Of a DNA stretch of 64,000 nucleotides, positions 22,775-32,763 are shown piece after piece; position 1 is the stretch's first letter; every line of letters begins with the position of its first letter. The notes beneath the pieces were generated by a model. It did no database searches, was not told the DNA's origin, and saw nothing but the letters and a program-made list of their open reading frames with translations. Both the position numbers and the translations under genes were made by a program. The stretch is from Chaetoderma sp. LZ-2023a (lineage: Eukaryota > Mollusca > Caudofoveata > Chaetodermatida > Chaetodermatidae): contig CM067370.1 in the NCBI GenBank assembly GCA_034401795.1, forward strand, positions 103,296,028 to 103,360,027, read 5' to 3'.

Positions 22775-22861
22775 CTGTAATGTAGTAATAACAGCACTTT
22801 ATTACTCACATGTAAATGGATCATATTTTGGCTTCTACAGCAAAATATTTAATATAATTAC

Positions 22862-22935
22862 CGGGTATGACAAGCTTTCCCCGTGCCTCGATAGTGCGAG
22901 CTCCTCCCGGAACAACCAGATTACGGCCAACTTGT
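22862..22935 (-). CDS. DPYS: Dihydropyrimidinase, second exon seen
   Basis: A CTTATTTCAG acceptor precedes A-CAA and the exon reads (K)QVGRNLVVPGGARTIEARGK then LVIPG, with a GTAATTA donor after the first base of a glycine codon. It is 74 bp and belongs to the small N-terminal beta domain. QVGxNLxVPGGxxTIEAxGKxVIPG is shared with CRMPs and invertebrate dihydropyrimidinases. Confidence 0.95.
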
Positions 22936-22961
22936 CTGAAATAAGCAGAGTACGCAAGTAG

Positions 22962-23341
22962 AAGTGACCTTTCCAGTTTTAGCCATGCCCCTCCCATTCC
23001 TAATTAAGCTCCACCCATGCTGGGATCGATCAATCCCCGAACACCCTCACTATCAATTTCCATAAAACTATACAGGTAAGCTGTTGAATATTTTGAAACT
23101 AATTTCACTGGGGGCAGCAACATCACCTCGCCCAGTAACATTAGCTTAAAAATATTTGATAGAATCATGAATGTTTACTAAATGGTAAAGACATACAGTT
23201 TGTCCAATGTGTCAGACTATTAAGCATTTAAAATGGACTAAATCGAGCTAATCATGCCGTAATTGATTATGACGTCATCATCCACGTCACATAGCTGATT
23301 ATGACATCATATGATGATGGATAATCTGGAAAGGTTCATTG
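22962..23341 (+). mobile_element. Family E MITE carrying a B hairpin
   Basis: TTTCCAGTTTTAGCCATGCC to ATAATCTGGAAAGGTTCATTG. GGGATCGATCAATCCC at about 23032, a decayed B hairpin at 23082-23168, and TGATTATGACGTCATCATCC at about 23262. Confidence 0.82.
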
Positions 23342-23539
23342 AAACCACGGCTAGTAGAACAGATAGGTTCTGTAAATAGAAGAAATATTCTGTTTAAGAT
23401 TTTAAAACTAATACTACTTAAGCCTATTGCTGTCTAAGTCAGCGCAAGTTTCCAGTTAAACTGCTTTCAAAATAAATACTCGCCAGTTTGTTTTACAGGA
23501 GAAAAGAATATTTAAAAAATTTGAGCAACTTTCTTATTG

Positions 23540-23653
23540 AAGCCGTGATCCTAATGGTAAATTTTCGAGAATTCTTCTCTTGGCATATAAATGGCCATTC
23601 CTCAAGATCATTGCAGATATGTGCATTGGCTGTCCTGATCATTAAAAGGGTAA
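23540..23653. repeat. Family A MITE, right half only
   Basis: TGGTAAATTTTCGAGAATTC, TTCTCTTGGCATATAAATGG and TGATCATTAAAAGGGTAAA. The left half is missing. Confidence 0.7.
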
Positions 23654-23690
23654 ATTTCATGCAATAATTGACGGTTATTTTCTAACCTTT

Positions 23691-23876
23691 TCAACAACAA
23701 ATCTCTGAAAAAGTTAATTCTTTAAGCATACTCTGTTGAATATTGTGAAACTAATATGACTGGAAGCCATTGCTCCATAAGGCAGCAATGGTTTCCACTC
23801 ATATTAATTTTTAAATATTCAACAGTTTTCTTGTATGGTTGCCTTGAAAATGAGATATGGAGAATTCATCAGTGTA
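23691..23876. repeat. Family D palindrome enclosing hairpin B
   Basis: TAACCTTTTCAACAACAAAT, TCTCTGAAAAAGTTAATTC, hairpin B at 23731-23838 (GGAAGCCATTGCT...AGCAATGGTTTCC), then TTTCTTGTATGGTTGCCTTG and GAATTCATCAGTG. Copies at 30245 and 39959 have the same order. Confidence 0.78.
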
Positions 23877-23880
23877 CATC

Positions 23881-23970
23881 AGTTAAATATTCTCAAAATA
23901 AGTTGACTGAAAGTTGTTGCTGGACTGGGAAGCAGCAACATTCAATCAAGTTGCTCTCAAAGTATCCATG
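23881..23970. repeat. Hairpin B
   Basis: TAAATATTCTCAAAATAAGTT and GACTGAAAGTTGTTGCTG paired with CAGCAACATTCAATCAAGTT. Confidence 0.75.
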
Positions 23971-24309
23971 AGCTTAACTAAATGACATATATATTATCAA
24001 TACGTATGTTGAATGTTGGACCTACATTGGATCAATCACCGGGAGATAACTGTTCATTGAATACAAGCTATGTTAGTAATGACTGCAATACAGTTATCTC
24101 CCTTGATGAACAAAATGATCATCTAGGTCACCTAGTTGATTATCAGCATAACTTGAGGCAGTAATTTCATACATGCTAGTTTTAATAATTCTTTTATTAT
24201 TGACATCCACAGATGATTAATTTGAAACTGAGATGATGATGGCTGCTGCTGTTGTTGCGGCGGCTGATGCGACATTGGTTTCTTTAGTTAGATAGCTACT
24301 GTAGTCTTG

Positions 24310-24446
24310 TTAGTTAGTTAGTTGGGATGGATAGATGTGTTGATGGGTGCATGTTGGGTGGGTGGCCGGGTGGCTAGGTGGGTGGATGGATGGATGGACA
24401 GATAGATGGATGGATGAATATGAGGCATGGATGGATGGATGGATGG
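24310..24446. repeat. GGAT tetranucleotide microsatellite
   Basis: GGATGGATGGATGGACAG and further (GGAT) blocks. It ends only about 35 bp from the donor side of the DPYS exon at 24482. Confidence 0.92.
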
Positions 24447-24481
24447 CGACAACGTCACTGATGATGATTTTAATTCCATAC

Positions 24482-24576
24482 TTGATAATTCCATCTTCGA
24501 TATAAACGTCTGCATCGAACGACTGATCATCATTCACTACTCGACCACCCTTGATCAGGAGCCGGGTCTGTGCACT
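24482..24576 (-). CDS. DPYS: Dihydropyrimidinase, first exon seen
   Basis: A TTGTATTTTTCAG acceptor precedes the coding stretch [18 protein letters not shown], then [14 protein letters not shown], split within the lysine codon before GTATGG. It is 95 bp. The animal enzyme begins only about five residues before RLLI(R/K)GGRVVNDD, so the missing first exon should hold the start codon and very few codons. An in-frame ATG lies just upstream (24598-24600), but it precedes a strong acceptor and is judged intronic. Confidence 0.94.
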
Positions 24577-24727
24577 CTGAAAAATACAATAAGATAACAA
24601 ATTTAACTACAGTCAAACCTGCTATAGAGTGCACCTGCCTTTACAGTGTATATACACTAAAATCTGTCCAATGTGATCAACTTACAGAACACAAAATAAG
24701 ATCATTATATATAGACAGATGGTCTCC

Positions 24728-24971
24728 TAACCTTTTAATGCGCAAGTGAGCCAAAACCTGACCTCTGCAATTGTCTTGAGTCATGTCCATTTGCAGGCCA
24801 AGAGAAGACTATTTGGAAATTGGTCTGTGGAATGCCTGGCTCAATAAGCGAGCCATGCCATCATTACGCTGGTAAAATTTAAAGAATAGTTTTCATATTG
24901 CCAAAACATGGACATTTATTAAGCACAAATTTGGACTTTCTTGACTAAATTTAATCATTCAAAGGATTAAT
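24728..24971. repeat. Family A palindromic MITE
   Basis: TAACCTTTTAATGCGCAAGT to CATTCAAAGGATTAA. The central stem is changed to TGGTCTGTGGAATGCCTGGC...GAGCCATGCCATCA. Confidence 0.85.
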
Positions 24972-25080
24972 ACCGGGCAGCTAGTGTAAGGTATGGCTAA
25001 CCCTAAAGGCATACAGGATATAAGTGAATAACTTGTATTAAGACAAAGCCTATCAATTTACAGACCATGGTATTATATAA

Positions 25081-25323
25081 CTTAATTCTTTCATGGTCAA
25101 GTTTGGGGTAAAAACTAAAAAATGCATTATTTCCCGAATGTATGTGCACTTGCAGCCCAAGAAAGACCATTTTTTGAAAATTTACTGCTGAAATGACTGA
25201 CTGATTTACTCTCCGAGCTGATCGAGTCAGTCAATCCTGCAGAAACTGTTCATAAATTACTTCTCTCAGCTCAAGATCACTGCATTGACTGGTTTTGACC
25301 AGCATGTCCATTCCAGAGTTAAG
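25081..25323. repeat. Family A palindromic MITE, diverged
   Basis: TGGTCAAGTTTGGGGTAAAA and its partner TTTTGACCAGCATG. The centre reads GACTGACTGATTTA...GATCGAGTCAGTCAATC. Confidence 0.78.
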
Positions 25324-25611
25324 AAAGGGGTGATTGCATACATAACATGTAACCAATATATCTGCATGCTCAGACAAATCCAATTATACTGAACCAATAA
25401 AATATATAGATTTTTTCCTAATAGCTAGAAAAGAGGCATTACACGATAATCAGTAGTTTTGTTTATCTGAACCACTGATATATAAGAAAATGTATCCATA
25501 GAATCCTGAAGCAATTTGGCCAGAATGCGCTCATTTGTCTATGAGCATAACAATTAACCCTTTCAATAATTAAATGCCAGTACCTCAATTTCCAACCACT
25601 CATATAGGTAA

Positions 25612-25702
25612 GCTGTAAACTATTTTGAAAATAACTTAACAGGAGGCATTTGCTGCGACAACCTCCAGTCAAATTAATTTCAAAATAGTTAACAGAATAT
25701 TT
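25612..25702. repeat. Hairpin B
   Basis: AACTATTTTGAAAATAACTT paired with AATTTCAAAATAGTTAACAG around GGAGGCATTTGCTGCGACAAC. Confidence 0.82.
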
Positions 25703-25788
25703 TAACATTGTGTAGAATTTATGGTTCTGTGGAAAGAGTTATAGAGATATTTGTAACTGGTCTCTAGCCAATGTAAGAAACCGCTGTA

Positions 25789-26166
25789 TGGAAGAATCCA
25801 GTTTTAGCTATGCCCCGCCCACCTCTAGTTAAGCTCCACCCAGACTTTGTCAGAGTTGGGATCGATCGATCCCTCAACTCACTGACTATTAATTTCTAGA
25901 AAACTACAGATAAGCTGTTGAATATTTTGAAACAAATTTGACTGGGTGCTGTTGCTGCCTAACAGCGCCCAGTCAAATTAGTTTCAAACTATTCAGCAGC
26001 ATGTTTATAATTAGTCAAGACCTACAATTCGTACAACAACGACTAGTCCATCATCAAGTAAGCGTTCGCGACAGGCTTATTGATGCCATTGATTATGACG
26101 TCACCCTACACGTCGCATAGTTGATGATGACGTCATATGATTGATCGATAAATTGTAAAAGTCCAG
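25789..26166 (+). mobile_element. Family E MITE carrying a B hairpin
   Basis: TATGGAAGAATCCAGTTTTA start, GGGATCGATCGATCCC at 25859, B hairpin at 25913-26004, ACAATTCGTACAACAACGAC, and TGACGTCA motifs at about 26096 (TGACGTCACC) and 26126. Confidence 0.87.
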
Positions 26167-26401
26167 TGTCTGTTTGCATGATAAATCACGCAACAGCTTT
26201 CAGAAACATCATCTTTATCATAATGACCTGAGTGTTCCATCAAAAAAGCTTCCACATAATCCTGGTATATGTTTGCGCAGAGACATGGGATCACGTCTGG
26301 AAATTGCTTCACTTAGAAGCTATATTACACTGGAGGCTGGAAGATTTAAGCTGGGCTAAAGATAGCTGTGCCAGACACATGATTGTCATTAAACAAGAGA
26401 C

Positions 26402-26452
26402 AGTACCACCACCACCACCACCACCCACACACACACACACACACCCACCGAT
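26402..26452. repeat. ACC then CA microsatellite
   Basis: Six ACC units (ACCACCACC...) run into about nine CA units. Confidence 0.9.
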
Positions 26453-26788
26453 TGTTATACATCATTAGGATGGAGTGGACAATCTATTATTAATGGATGA
26501 AGAGAGGAAAACCAAGAACTAAGACTTAATTCCAATCATAAGTCAGGAGAATTGTTGGCTCAACAGCACTTTAGTATCTATCCAAGCAATAGTGCTAACC
26601 TGCTTATGATGTGCAATAGTCTCCGTATGGAACAATAAAGTTCAATTATTATTATTCAGAACAGACACAATACCGGAGTTGCAAAAATGATACTTCAAAG
26701 CAACATTTTAGAAACTGAAACCGTAATTTCGTTTTAATTTACATGGCTACAGAAATGTATGTTACTATCTTTGTTGCTTTTAATACAT

Positions 26789-26825
<37 letters not shown>
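26789..26825. repeat. Poly-G run, 37 bases
   Basis: Uninterrupted G from 26789 to 26825, the longest homopolymer in the window. It is strongly G-quadruplex-prone, and the true length may differ from the assembly. Confidence 0.9.
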
Positions 26826-26827
<2 letters not shown>

Positions 26828-27295
26828 GCCATTATATTATAACTAGCATACCATCCCATACAAATTCCAAAATTCTGTATTTCCAGATTTGGGTCACTTA
26901 ATGTGGGGTGCAACACCATCACACACTTCTATTCACAGGAATATAATGTGGTGACATCCTAGTGGACCTCAAAACAACAGTAGTTAAACCCTGTAGATAC
27001 CTCTGTATATCCCATGCTTACCACACAGTGATCCAAGCAGAGACAACAGAGTGCATCTCCACATATTTCACACGGATGAACCATAGCTTTTATATATAGA
27101 TTACAACTGCGCCAGGCCAATCAATATTTTCTGTACGAGATCTACCAGAAACGTGAAATTTACCAAGAAACGTAATAAATATTATTAACTTCAAACAGCA
27201 TGTTCTGATGCAGTACAGCTCATAAATAACTTAACATGTTTCCAAAACAAAAACAGAAACATATTAGTACAATTTTGAATACGATGTAATGTTCA
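26826..27295. other. Unassigned AT-rich sequence
   Basis: No reading frame, hairpin or known family is recognised in this stretch. Confidence 0.6.
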
Positions 27296-27398
27296 GTTCA
27301 ATATCGTGGACTTAATTTGATTGGAAGCCATTGCTGCCTTATTGCTGCCTTAGGCATCAATGGCTTCCAATCAAATTAAGTCCAAAATATTCACCAGT
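27296..27398. repeat. Hairpin B with a duplicated loop
   Basis: GACTTAATTTGATTGGAAGC and GCTTCCAATCAAATTAAGTC pair perfectly over about 20 bp. The loop contains TATTGCTGCCT twice. Confidence 0.9.
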
Positions 27399-27534
27399 AT
27401 GCTTTATTTTATTTTGCAAACATGTTACATTATTTCTGAGCAGTACAGAACGAAATTAGGAAATTACACAATAATTAATGATGGCTATAACTTAGCCACA
27501 GAGATTAATAATTAACGCATTGAACTTGCGATGC

Positions 27535-27783
27535 CTTAAAACCCATTAATGGTCAAATCGGCCAAAAATGATCTCTGCAACCATCTTGGGAAATGCCCAT
27601 TTGCAGCCTAAGAGAAGAATAGTTTAGAATGCTTACCAGTTGATCGACTGGCTCAGTAAACATAGCCAATCATTTCAGCAGCAAGCTGTATAAAATATTT
27701 GTCTCTTGGCCAGCAAATGGATATTAATTACCACTGAGGAAATGCATATTTTCTTGAGTAATTTTGACCATTCAAGGGCTAAG
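27535..27783. repeat. Family A palindromic MITE
   Basis: CCCATTAATGGTCAAATCGG at the left and TTTTGACCATTCAAGGGC at the right. The centre has an altered spacing (CCAGTTGATCGACTGGCTCA). Confidence 0.82.
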
Positions 27784-28549
27784 CAAACACATGCATCGCC
27801 CTACATATACAGACATTCATGAACATATATGCTGCAATGCCTGAAATGTACGGATAATTCACAAAACTTCTGTATGACTAGAAAACTAAAGAAGAATGAC
27901 TGCGTTGAAATGATGAGCGAGATCTGTTACCAAACTCCAGATTAATGTGAGACTCTTAATAGAGACTGGATCTAAATATCTGCATCCTGTACCCATGCTA
28001 CTCCTACCTGAGAGCTTCAACACCATGATACATCAATAGTAAAAGCGTAATAGACCAATTTTCATGGCACATATACTTCAAGAAAAGGATATCGGAAATG
28101 TGTTTAAAATTGAAGTTATTTGAAATAAACAACAACGAGCAACTATTAGTAAGACTGCTTTCCAAATATTGAGCGGTCAGACTCGAGCTATACGTGGTAA
28201 CATAGTAAGTTTCAATTTATGTTTTTAACTAGTGAAAGGGTTAAGATTATGGTGGAATTGAAAGATACATGCCAGCTAGTCAGACCACCATTAACACAAA
28301 CATAACACCTTCATAAGTCAGAGGGCATGTGTGGATTGTTTATCATATATTACAAGACTATAACATTGTAATTTTCAGTAATAATTCAGATATAAAAAGG
28401 GAGACGGCATCAGCTGGTTTGATGAAAAATGCATAAGCGTGAGAATCGGGTGAAAACAAGTAGGCTATATAAGCTGTTGCTCTCTTCTGTCAAGTCTTTA
28501 TTCGAGAGACACCTGTTAAATATAAGGATTTTGATCTGTCACACAAGTT
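27784..28549. other. Unassigned intergenic or intronic sequence
   Basis: AT-rich with no supported gene. Nothing repetitive was recognised apart from short AT stretches. Confidence 0.6.
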
Positions 28550-28557
28550 ATTGGCCT

Positions 28558-29018
28558 TAGGCTTGCGTGATTATTGCTTGGAGTGATCATGATCGATTAT
28601 TTAAAAATAATCATGATTACTCGATTAATCGGCCTAGTTACAAATTACCCTACCTACAACGACAAAGACATATCAATGACAAAAGTTGCTATGGTGGTTA
28701 GCAATGTCAATTTGTAGGCCAAGAGAAGACTATCTTTGAAAATATATCACTGGAATGTCTGGCTCGATGCTCGAGCCAGCCATTCCAGTGATACATTTTC
28801 AAAAACAGCCTTCTCTTAGCTTACAAATGAACATAATATATCAATGTACGTGACCGACCACATTAAAGAGTAGCCCTAAATGAAGAAGTAAGTTTTGAAA
28901 TACTTTATGCAATAGACATTATTCTCGATTATTCGGTTATTTAATTTTTAATCATTTAAATTCACGATTTAAAAAATAATCTTGATTTTCGATTTAATCG
29001 CTTAATCATGCAAGCCTA
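28558..29018. mobile_element. Family G hAT-like MITE with a nested A copy
   Basis: Ends TAGGCTTGCGTGATTA and TAATCATGCAAGCCTA form terminal inverted repeats, flanked by a perfect 8-bp duplication ATTGGCCT (28550-28557 and 29019-29026). An 8-bp target duplication with TAGG-type ends is the hAT signature. The subterminal arms are rich in ATTAATCGATT-like motifs. A family A copy occupies the middle. No transposase is encoded. Confidence 0.85.
28690..28845. repeat. Family A MITE nested in G
   Basis: GTCAATTTGTAGGCCAAGAG and the inverse TTCTCTTAGCTTACAAATGA surround TCACTGGAATGTCTGGCTCG...GCCAGCCATTCCAGTGATA. Confidence 0.88.
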
Positions 29019-29039
29019 ATTGGCCTCATAATCAAATAC

Positions 29040-29440
29040 ATGTAGTTACCTCACTTGTTAGTTGACATCAAAATCACAATAACATACTGGTACCTGTAAG
29101 TCTGTCAGAGAAAATTGGCAAAAAGTCTGACAGTAAAGCATCTGAATTATATGTCTTTGGTCAATTTAATAAACATTCTGTCGGATATTTTGAATCTAAT
29201 TTGACTGGAAGTCATTTCTGCCAAAGGAAACTGTTGCTGCCACAGTACCCAATGAAATTAGATTCAAAATCACCAACAGTGTATACAGTTATCTTGAAAT
29301 TTAGGTTCAGAGTTCACGTTTAAAGTTTCAAATTGATTCGAAAGACATGTAAAAAAAGGGGTGGAGGCGGGGCAGAGTGTAGCTAGAGATGGGTGGGGCA
29401 TGGCTAGAAATGGATCTCATTATTGTGAAGTGTCTCAGCT
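29040..29440 (-). mobile_element. Family E-related decayed element with B hairpin
   Basis: In reverse orientation: B hairpin at 29172-29280 (AATCTAATTTGACTGGAAGT paired with AATGAAATTAGATTCAAAAT) and then GGTGGGGCATGGCTAGAAATG, the inverse of the family E start. The TGACGTCA part is replaced by TTGACATCAAAATCAC. Confidence 0.6.
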
Positions 29441-29500
29441 GATTTCTGAGTTTCATAATGATAATATTCGATTTTGTGAAATATATATTAGGATGTGTGC

Positions 29501-29713
29501 TTAACCATTTAATGGCTACATTTGGTCAAGAATATCAAAGTATTTGCTCATTGAATGTCCATTTGCAGGCCAAGAAGATTATTTTTGAAAATTTACCGAG
29601 CCAGTCATTCCAGTGGAAAAATTTCAAAAATAGTCTTCTCTTGGCCTGCTAATGGACATCCATATAGACCACTCAATGGGCTGGTTTTGGGTCTATTCAG
29701 CGTGAAAGGGCTA
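29501..29713. repeat. Family A palindromic MITE
   Basis: TTAACCATTTAATGGCTACA to GTGAAAGGGCTAC. The left half of the central stem is shortened. Confidence 0.85.
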
Positions 29714-29837
29714 CAGCCAATTACTCCGCCAGGATATTGTTACATCATTGTTCAATTAGGACAATTTCTATTTTGGTGACATCATCCTCAATCTGGTGAG
29801 TCACAAGCGGTAATGTGAATATTCTGCATCCCTGTAT

Positions 29838-29900
29838 GTGCGTGTATGCATACAAGAGTGTCTGTGCACATGCGTGCGCGTGTGCGTGCGCGTGTGCGTA
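29838..29900. repeat. GT/GCGT microsatellite
   Basis: GTGCGCGTGTGCGTGCGCGT and similar alternating sequence, Z-DNA-prone. Confidence 0.88.
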
Positions 29901-30244
29901 ACATTCCTTCCAAAATTTATAATAACATGGTAACTCAAAGGCTGACCTTTCAGCAGTTTAATATATAATCATTATCATTTTGAACTCAGAAAACCCAGTA
30001 CTTTAATTTACCGGATAAGTGGAACCACACACTTAAGACGTTGCTTTAAAATTTAAAATTTAAGATATAATCTTAATCGCTTCTATGCAAGTTAATTTCA
30101 CAATACTCAACAAATATTTCCTAAATCTATAAGAGATCAGTGCATCAGATATATATTGTTAAGAGGGTTAATGGCATGGAATGGCTTTATATGATATCTC
30201 ATGAATCCTTAAATTCTCTTGAAATTTAATCGCAGAATTCAACA

Positions 30245-30446
30245 TAAACCTTTCACCAACAAATCCTGGAAAAGTTGATTCTTTACGATATAAAATTTAT
30301 TTGGTATATTTTGAAATTAATTTGACTGGAAGCCGTTACTGCCTTAGGCAGCAATGGCTTCCAGTCATTCAAAACACTCAATACTTTTCCTGTATGGTGT
30401 TTTGAAATGAGATATTAATTGGGAATTCATCGGTGAAAGGGTTTAA
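30245..30446. repeat. Family D palindrome enclosing hairpin B
   Basis: TAAACCTTTCACCAACAAAT to AATTCATCGGTGAAAGGGTTTA. The B core at 30303-30390 has GGAAGCCGTTACTGCC paired with GGCAGCAATGGCTTCC. Confidence 0.82.
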
Positions 30447-30798
30447 TATGACAAAGGAAATGGATTTATTTACTACACCAATTAATTAAAACAAAAAACC
30501 CAAATCAATTCAAGTTCTTATGGCTAGAATTTACCAGCAGAGGTTTTAACTAAAGAGAAATGAATCGTCACAGCTTTGCAATGTCACACTTACAGACTTG
30601 AATTTCACTGTTGACATAATTTAATTCAAATATACAAGGTTTGAAATTACATACTGAAACTTCATGGAAGAATGGCTTGCAGATATCTATATCCTCATTA
30701 CCTGATATTATAATAGGGCAGGACTCAGTTACCTGACCAGGTGAATGATCAAGTGTCTGATATACAGATTACAATATGATAGACATAGTGACTGTATC

Positions 30799-31018
30799 TT
30801 AACTCTTTAACCCTCGAATTTGTTCAAGAAAATTTAAATTTTCTCATAGAAAATGTACATTTGCAGACTAAGAGAAAACTACTATTGAAAATTCACCACT
30901 GGAATGACCGGCTCGATTATCTAGCCAGTCATTCCAGTGGTAAATTAAAAAAAAAAGTCTTCTCTTGACCTGCAACTGGACATTTCTCTTTTGGCTGATA
31001 TGAGGGTTAAAGGGTTAA
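30799..31018. repeat. Family A palindromic MITE, well preserved
   Basis: TTAACTCTTTAACCCTCGAA at the left and TGAGGGTTAAAGGGTTAA at the right. The central stem is CACTGGAATGACCGGCTCG...CTAGCCAGTCATTCCAGTG. Confidence 0.92.
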
Positions 31019-31484
31019 TAGACATTGACCAGTGTATAATTATCATTCCAAGGTCTGTGGTTACAGTGAGAGACTACATATCATATCTCGCTGTTGTATG
31101 CAACGTAAACTGTGTACAAGCTTTTTTTAAATGGTGAAGCTGCAAGACTTGCAGTTTTAGACTTGTAGCAAATCCGACATAACAAAAATAATGTCATGTT
31201 GGGCTGAGTATTTTGAGTCGAAGAGCACAACATCATGCCGCCCCCACATGATGGACCATAAAATCAAAGGGGTAGATTCATTTCACAGAGACAACCATGT
31301 GAACAAGTGTGTTCATGTGAACAAGTGTACTGCTCTGCTAATATAGAGCAATCATGATAGGGATGATGAGATCCATCTCTGTATCCATCTCGGTAAATAC
31401 ATTTATTTTCAATGTCACAGAACTACCTCAATGACACCACGCCGCTTCCTAATGGTAGAAGTAACTACGTAACCAAGCTTAATC

Positions 31485-31820
31485 CAATTGATGAATCCAC
31501 TTTTAGCTATGCTCCACCTATTTCTAGCTAAGTTCCGTCCATGCATTGCTATATACAGGTAAGCTCTTGAATATTTTGAAACTAATTTGACTGGATGCTG
31601 TTACTGCATATGGCAGCAACAGTATCCAGTCAAATTAGTTTCAAAATATTCAACAGAATGATTATTAAATAGTGAAGACATACAATTGACGGGCTATGCA
31701 AGGTTCCTGACAGACCTAGTTATGTCATTCATTACACATTTTGATTATGACGTCAGCCTACATATGATGTAATTGACTATTGACGTCATATACATGACTA
31801 CAGATCGGATTCATCCATTG
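31485..31820 (+). mobile_element. Family E MITE carrying a B hairpin
   Basis: TTGATGAATCCACTTTTAGC to GATCGGATTCATCCATTG. The B hairpin at 31563-31662 is nearly perfect (AACTAATTTGACTGGATGCT paired with AGTATCCAGTCAAATTAGTT). Two TGACGTCA-type motifs lie at about 31748 and 31783. Confidence 0.88.
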
Positions 31821-31913
31821 TGTTAACGAATCCTGAAACATATGCTGAGTTGACATACTAAGTGTTAAAACTTAATGACTTCTTTGGAAAGAAGTGTTCA
31901 AATATGCCTATGT

Positions 31914-31950
31914 CTGTGTGTGTGCGTGCGTGTGTGTGTGTGCGTGCATG
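31914..31950. repeat. TG/TGCG microsatellite
   Basis: TGTGTGTGTGCGTGCGTGTG and flanks. Confidence 0.9.
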
Positions 31951-32071
31951 CATTTATTTTACATGTTTCACATATACAAAGGGAGACTCCCATAGCCTAT
32001 AAACAGCACATTATTGGAAGGGAAATTTGTCTAATTCTTCAGTAAACATTATAGACTTGAATACTTTGACA

Positions 32072-32205
32072 CTTTTAACACTCAAGCCTGCTAAAAACTG
32101 CTTCTACAGCGATGATAAAAGAGCCAGTCATTCCAGTGATAAATAAAACATAATCTTCTCTTGGTCTGTAAACGGACATTTTCTATAAGAAAATTCTGTC
32201 CTTGA
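32072..32205. repeat. Family A MITE, internally shortened
   Basis: TTTTAACACTCAAGCCTGCT is joined directly to GAGCCAGTCATTCCAGTGAT. The left stem is lost. Confidence 0.78.
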
Positions 32206-32472
32206 AAAGCAGGCCTCTCCACGAGAGGCGAGTGATTGCTCTCCTCTCACCTCCACTCCCATAAAATTAATTTTAGGCGCTCATTGCTTAGTAACAATGG
32301 CAGCGTATAGGCGAGTACTGATATAGCTCGCCTCACTGGGTTAAATTTAAATTCAGGAGAGCAAGTTATTGCTCCCCTTCAAAATTCTCATGGAGAATAA
32401 ATTAGACAATATTAGATAAAGGACATGCTATAGCATGTTATCTTGATACGGAAATGTGACAAACTTCTCATA

Positions 32473-32711
32473 TTAACCCTTTAACTCTCAAGCCGGCCAC
32501 AAAATGCTTCTGCAGTGGTCTTGAAAAATGTTCATTTGTAGAGCAAGAGAAGACTATTTTTGACAATTTATCACCTGAATGACTGGCTCGATAACCGAAC
32601 CAGTCATTCCAATCCAGTGGTAAATTTTCACTAATAGTCTTATCTTGCTCTGCAAATGATCCTCTAAAGAATTTTAATTCTCTTAAACAACTTTCAGGGT
32701 TAAGGGGGTTA
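32473..32711. repeat. Family A palindromic MITE
   Basis: TTAACCCTTTAACTCTCAAG to GGGTTAAGGGGGTTAA. The right stem holds a small insertion (CCAATCCAGTGG). Confidence 0.9.
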
Positions 32712-32763
32712 AGTTAGATACCTTGTAATCAGGTACAAGCATATAAATTATGGTGATTTATAG

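Larger units (their letters stand above)
15790..22792 (-). mobile_element. DIRS retrotransposon with ITRs and internal complementary region (fossil)
   Basis: About 300-bp inverted repeats lie at 15840-16150 and 22478-22774. A short internal region at 16495-16590 is complementary to both outer ends joined together, which is the diagnostic DIRS layout. Between them, on the minus strand and in the expected order, lie an RT end, RNase H-like and tyrosine recombinase remnants. Length is about 7.0 kb. The coding part is badly decayed (more than five breaks), and recognisable gag and RT core are poor. It sits 70 bp from the DPYS exon at 22862 and accounts for most of that 7.9-kb intron. Confidence 0.88.

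Noticed and set aside
24590-24600. ATG just upstream of the first DPYS exon seen as the real start codon
   Set aside because: It lies before a strong polypyrimidine tract and AG acceptor, and would add an unusual leader. An upstream short first exon is more likely.
24310-24600. Long minus-strand frame continuing the DPYS exon into [15 protein letters not shown]-type sequence
   Set aside because: The exon stops at a GT donor at 24481. Beyond it the frame reads the GGAT microsatellite.
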